From Pseudomonadota bacterium (lineage in GTDB: Bacteria; Pseudomonadota; Gammaproteobacteria; Steroidobacterales; Steroidobacteraceae): DNA of 9,114 nt. Made by a program: the position numbers and the translations under genes. Under the pieces are notes generated by a model. The model had not been told where the DNA came from. It saw nothing but the letters and a program-made list of their open reading frames with translations, and ran no database searches. The stretch lies in assembly GCA_021792815.1 (NCBI GenBank), contig JAJYTX010000083.1, positions 1 to 9,114 on the forward strand. The letters are read 5' to 3'. This document shows, piece after piece, positions 7,972 through 9,114 of the stretch. Positions within the stretch are counted from its first letter, which is position 1. Each line of letters opens with the position of its first letter.

Positions 7972-8013
7972 TCTGCCGGGAACAGCGTTTACCCAAAGGA
8001 TGCGCCCGGGGCA

Positions 8014-8026
8014 CAATTGCTTGTCT
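8014..8026 (-). promoter_or_regulatory. Weak IHF-like site before promoter P4
   Basis: The minus strand reads AGACAAGCAATTG, two mismatches from WATCAANNNNTTR, 19 bp before the -24 element. On its own it would not be called. It is listed because the place and orientation repeat those at P1-P3. Confidence 0.15.
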
Positions 8027-8045
8027 TGGAGATGATTTTTCTCAG

Positions 8046-8061
8046 TGGCATGGAAGTTGCT
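8046..8061 (+). promoter_or_regulatory. Sigma-54 promoter P4 of the third PEP-CTERM gene
   Basis: TGGCATGGAAGTTGCT is a near-perfect -24/-12 element with the right spacing. The predicted start is near 8072. Confidence 0.85.
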
Positions 8062-8093
8062 TAATTCCCGCCAGCAGCGGAATAACCCCGCAT

Positions 8094-8099
8094 GGAGGT
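8094..8099 (+). promoter_or_regulatory. Ribosome binding site of PEP-CTERM gene 3
   Basis: GGAGGT lies 4 bases before ATG 8104. The ATG at 8092 overlaps it and is therefore not the start. Confidence 0.8.
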
Positions 8100-8103
8100 C
8101 TAC

Positions 8104-8451
8104 ATGAGCTCGTTTACCGCATTCGTTCGTCCGTCGGCCCTGGCACGTGCCACCCTGAAGTCTCTTACGCTTGCCGCCGTTGGGGCAATCGCACTGGCTT
8201 GCGTGCAGCCGGCCCACGCGAATCCCTACCCGGGCCACTACAACAACCAGAACAACTCCGGCAATCAGGGCAACGACGGCAACCAGGGAAATTACGGTAA
8301 CGACGGCAATCAGGGCAACGACGGCAACCAGAACAACTGCGGTGGCAAGGGCAAGTACAACGTCCCCGAGCCGGGCACCCTGGCGCTGTTCGCCGCGGGA
8401 CTGCTCGGCTGCGGGCTGTTCGCCGCCCGCCGCCGCGCAAGGCAGCGCTGA
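8104..8451 (+). CDS. Short Asn-Xaa-Gly repeat PEP-CTERM protein
   Basis: Only 115 residues: a signal peptide (1-39, ending AHA), a 47-residue mature body, and a sorting tail from VPEP (87-90) through LALFAAGLLGCGLF to RRRARQR. The body starts NPYPGHYNNQN and then runs as ten triplets (51-80): NSG, NQG, NDG, NQG, NYG, NDG, NQG, NDG, NQN, NCG, then GKGKYN. It is polar, almost without hydrophobic residues, and surely disordered or fibrous. The single Cys79 could make dimers. In effect it is a sorting signal with a short Asn-rich spacer, perhaps a matrix component or a carrier of sugar. That role is inferred. Own sigma-54 promoter, ribosome site and terminator. The cysteine in LAC (C33) is not a proper lipobox. 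Confidence 0.87.
   Translation: MSSFTAFVRPSALARATLKSLTLAAVGAIALACVQPAHANPYPGHYNNQNNSGNQGNDGNQGNYGNDGNQGNDGNQNNCGGKGKYNVPEPGTLALFAAGLLGCGLFAARRRARQR
8254..8343 (+). repeat. In-frame 9-bp Asn-Xaa-Gly repeat
   Basis: Ten 9-base units of the form AAY-NNN-GGN encode N-X-G triplets, some joined into longer near-identical 18-base blocks (GGCAACGACGGCAA recurs). Such a tract can change length by slippage or recombination without breaking the frame. Confidence 0.75.
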
Positions 8452-8487
8452 GCGGCTGCGGCAAGTCCGGGACTGCATGCGTCCCAG

Positions 8488-8519
8488 AGAACGGCCCCCT
8501 CGCGGGGCCGTTCTTTTTT
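8488..8519 (+). terminator. Rho-independent terminator of PEP-CTERM gene 3
   Basis: Stem AGAACGGCCCC (8488-8498) pairs with 8504-8514 around CTCGC, followed by six Ts (8514-8519). The best of the three related terminators. Confidence 0.93.
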
Positions 8520-8612
8520 GAAGCGCTGCGCAGTGGAACGGGGGCGGGTCCGCTACCGTGAAGGAATGGCGGCAGATCCCCAAAGCCTGGCCGGACCCCA
8601 GGCCCCCCTTGC

Positions 8613-8634
8613 GAGCGGCCGCAACCGGCCGCTC
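8613..8634. other. Perfect 9-bp inverted repeat
   Basis: GAGCGGCCG (8613-8621) pairs with CGGCCGCTC (8626-8634) around CAAC. No T run on either side. It lies between the last terminator and the worn region downstream. No function is assigned. Confidence 0.4.
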
Positions 8635-8639
8635 CCTGC

Positions 8640-9022
8640 GTTCACGGTCGACGGGGAGGATTCTTTTCAGGTCGCGGCATTGGCCTCCGCGCTCTCGCGG
8701 AACAGCTGGGGCACGCGTGAGTGCCGTGTGGAGCGCAATACCGAGCGTCTACTGGCTTCGCCTGCCCCCTCACGGGGACCTGCGCATGACTCGGGGTCGA
8801 TGTGGTTCGCCAAACCTTCATCACCGTGGACTTCCCGCCTGGCGACATTGATTCTTCGCGGGCGAACCTCGATTGTCGCTGCGTGACTTCCACCACTTGC
8901 TCCTCGCCGGTCTCCCGGCGCATCACAAAGGCTTGGCAAAGCTGCCTCCGACGGCGCTGCGCGCCGAGGGCCCCCCGGAGTTCGACGCCAATCAAACTAC
9001 CCGGGTCTTCGTCTATCTGCAT
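8640..9022 (-). mobile_element. Possible worn group II intron (5' part) or other mobile-element remnant
   Basis: No reading frame here looks like a working gene: no ribosome site, odd composition, and overlapping frames of equal quality. On the minus strand, 8828-8753 reads HGDEGLANHIDPESCAGPREG. From memory this resembles the false 'hypothetical proteins' often called in the 5' RNA part of bacterial group II introns (forms like GxANHxGPESC). Further on, RVPQLFRESAEAN resembles a later stretch of the same. No reverse transcriptase is present; if it ever existed it would have lain where the PEP-CTERM cassette now is. The match was made without a search and could be wrong; another insertion-element relic is equally possible. 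From 9023 to 9114 I see nothing I can name. Confidence 0.25.
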
Positions 9023-9114
9023 CTGACACCTTCAGCATGGCCGAAATGGATCAGGCCGCATCCCGATGCAGGTGCCGGCACCCCCGGGAATCCCATCGCA
9101 GCGTTAGCTCTCTG

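Noticed and set aside
8104..8220. PEP-CTERM protein 3 as a lipoprotein (ALAC, C33)
   Set aside because: The -3 residue is Ala rather than Leu, and a better signal peptidase I site (AHA, 37-39) lies just after.
8254..8343. Short repeats as a CRISPR array
   Set aside because: The 9-base units are in frame, without unique spacers, inside a gene with a signal peptide and sorting tail.
8518..8886. Plus-strand open frames after the last terminator as genes
   Set aside because: No ribosome site, no known motif, Arg/Pro-rich composition, and several overlapping frames of the same quality on both strands.

Overview
This GC-rich window comes from a proteobacterium, most likely a beta- or gammaproteobacterium, that uses the PEP-CTERM/exosortase surface-protein system. 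The reasons are a linked PrsK/PrsR-type two-component pair, sigma-54 (-24/-12) promoters, and three small exported proteins ending in VPEPGTLALF...RRR sorting tails. The species cannot be read from the window, and no exosortase or exopolysaccharide gene lies in it.

Layout. Positions 34-3466 (minus strand) hold prsK and prsR, a histidine kinase and a sigma-54-dependent response regulator whose genes overlap by 20 bp. Positions 3599-5179 (minus) hold a six-repeat NHL lipoprotein, separated from prsK by a strong GC hairpin. From 5180 to about 8520 everything points the other way (plus strand): three single-gene cassettes at 5902-6588, 7109-7816 and 8104-8451. Each has a sigma-54 promoter, a short leader with a Shine-Dalgarno site, a signal peptide, a variable body, a nearly identical PEP-CTERM tail and a nearly identical rho-independent terminator. 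A fourth, equally good sigma-54 promoter (5423-5438) has no intact gene behind it, and a decayed PEP-CTERM-like tail sits at 6797-6880. The last 600 bases (8520-9114) hold no convincing gene and may carry a worn mobile-element fragment.

How it fits together. PrsK probably senses an envelope or surface signal and phosphorylates PrsR, which activates RNA polymerase-sigma-54 at the four promoters. Upstream of each promoter I find a 17-bp element of shared form (TGTCG-N7-T-N-AC-A, an imperfect dyad) and, between it and the promoter, an IHF-like site (two perfect matches to the consensus, one with one mismatch, one with two). The 17-mer is a candidate PrsR enhancer. I derived it by eye after seeing the promoters, so it is a hypothesis. 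If it holds, the window contains a regulator pair next to its own cis-regulated set of sortable surface proteins, with signs of gene birth (shared tail modules) and gene death (orphan promoter, decayed tail).
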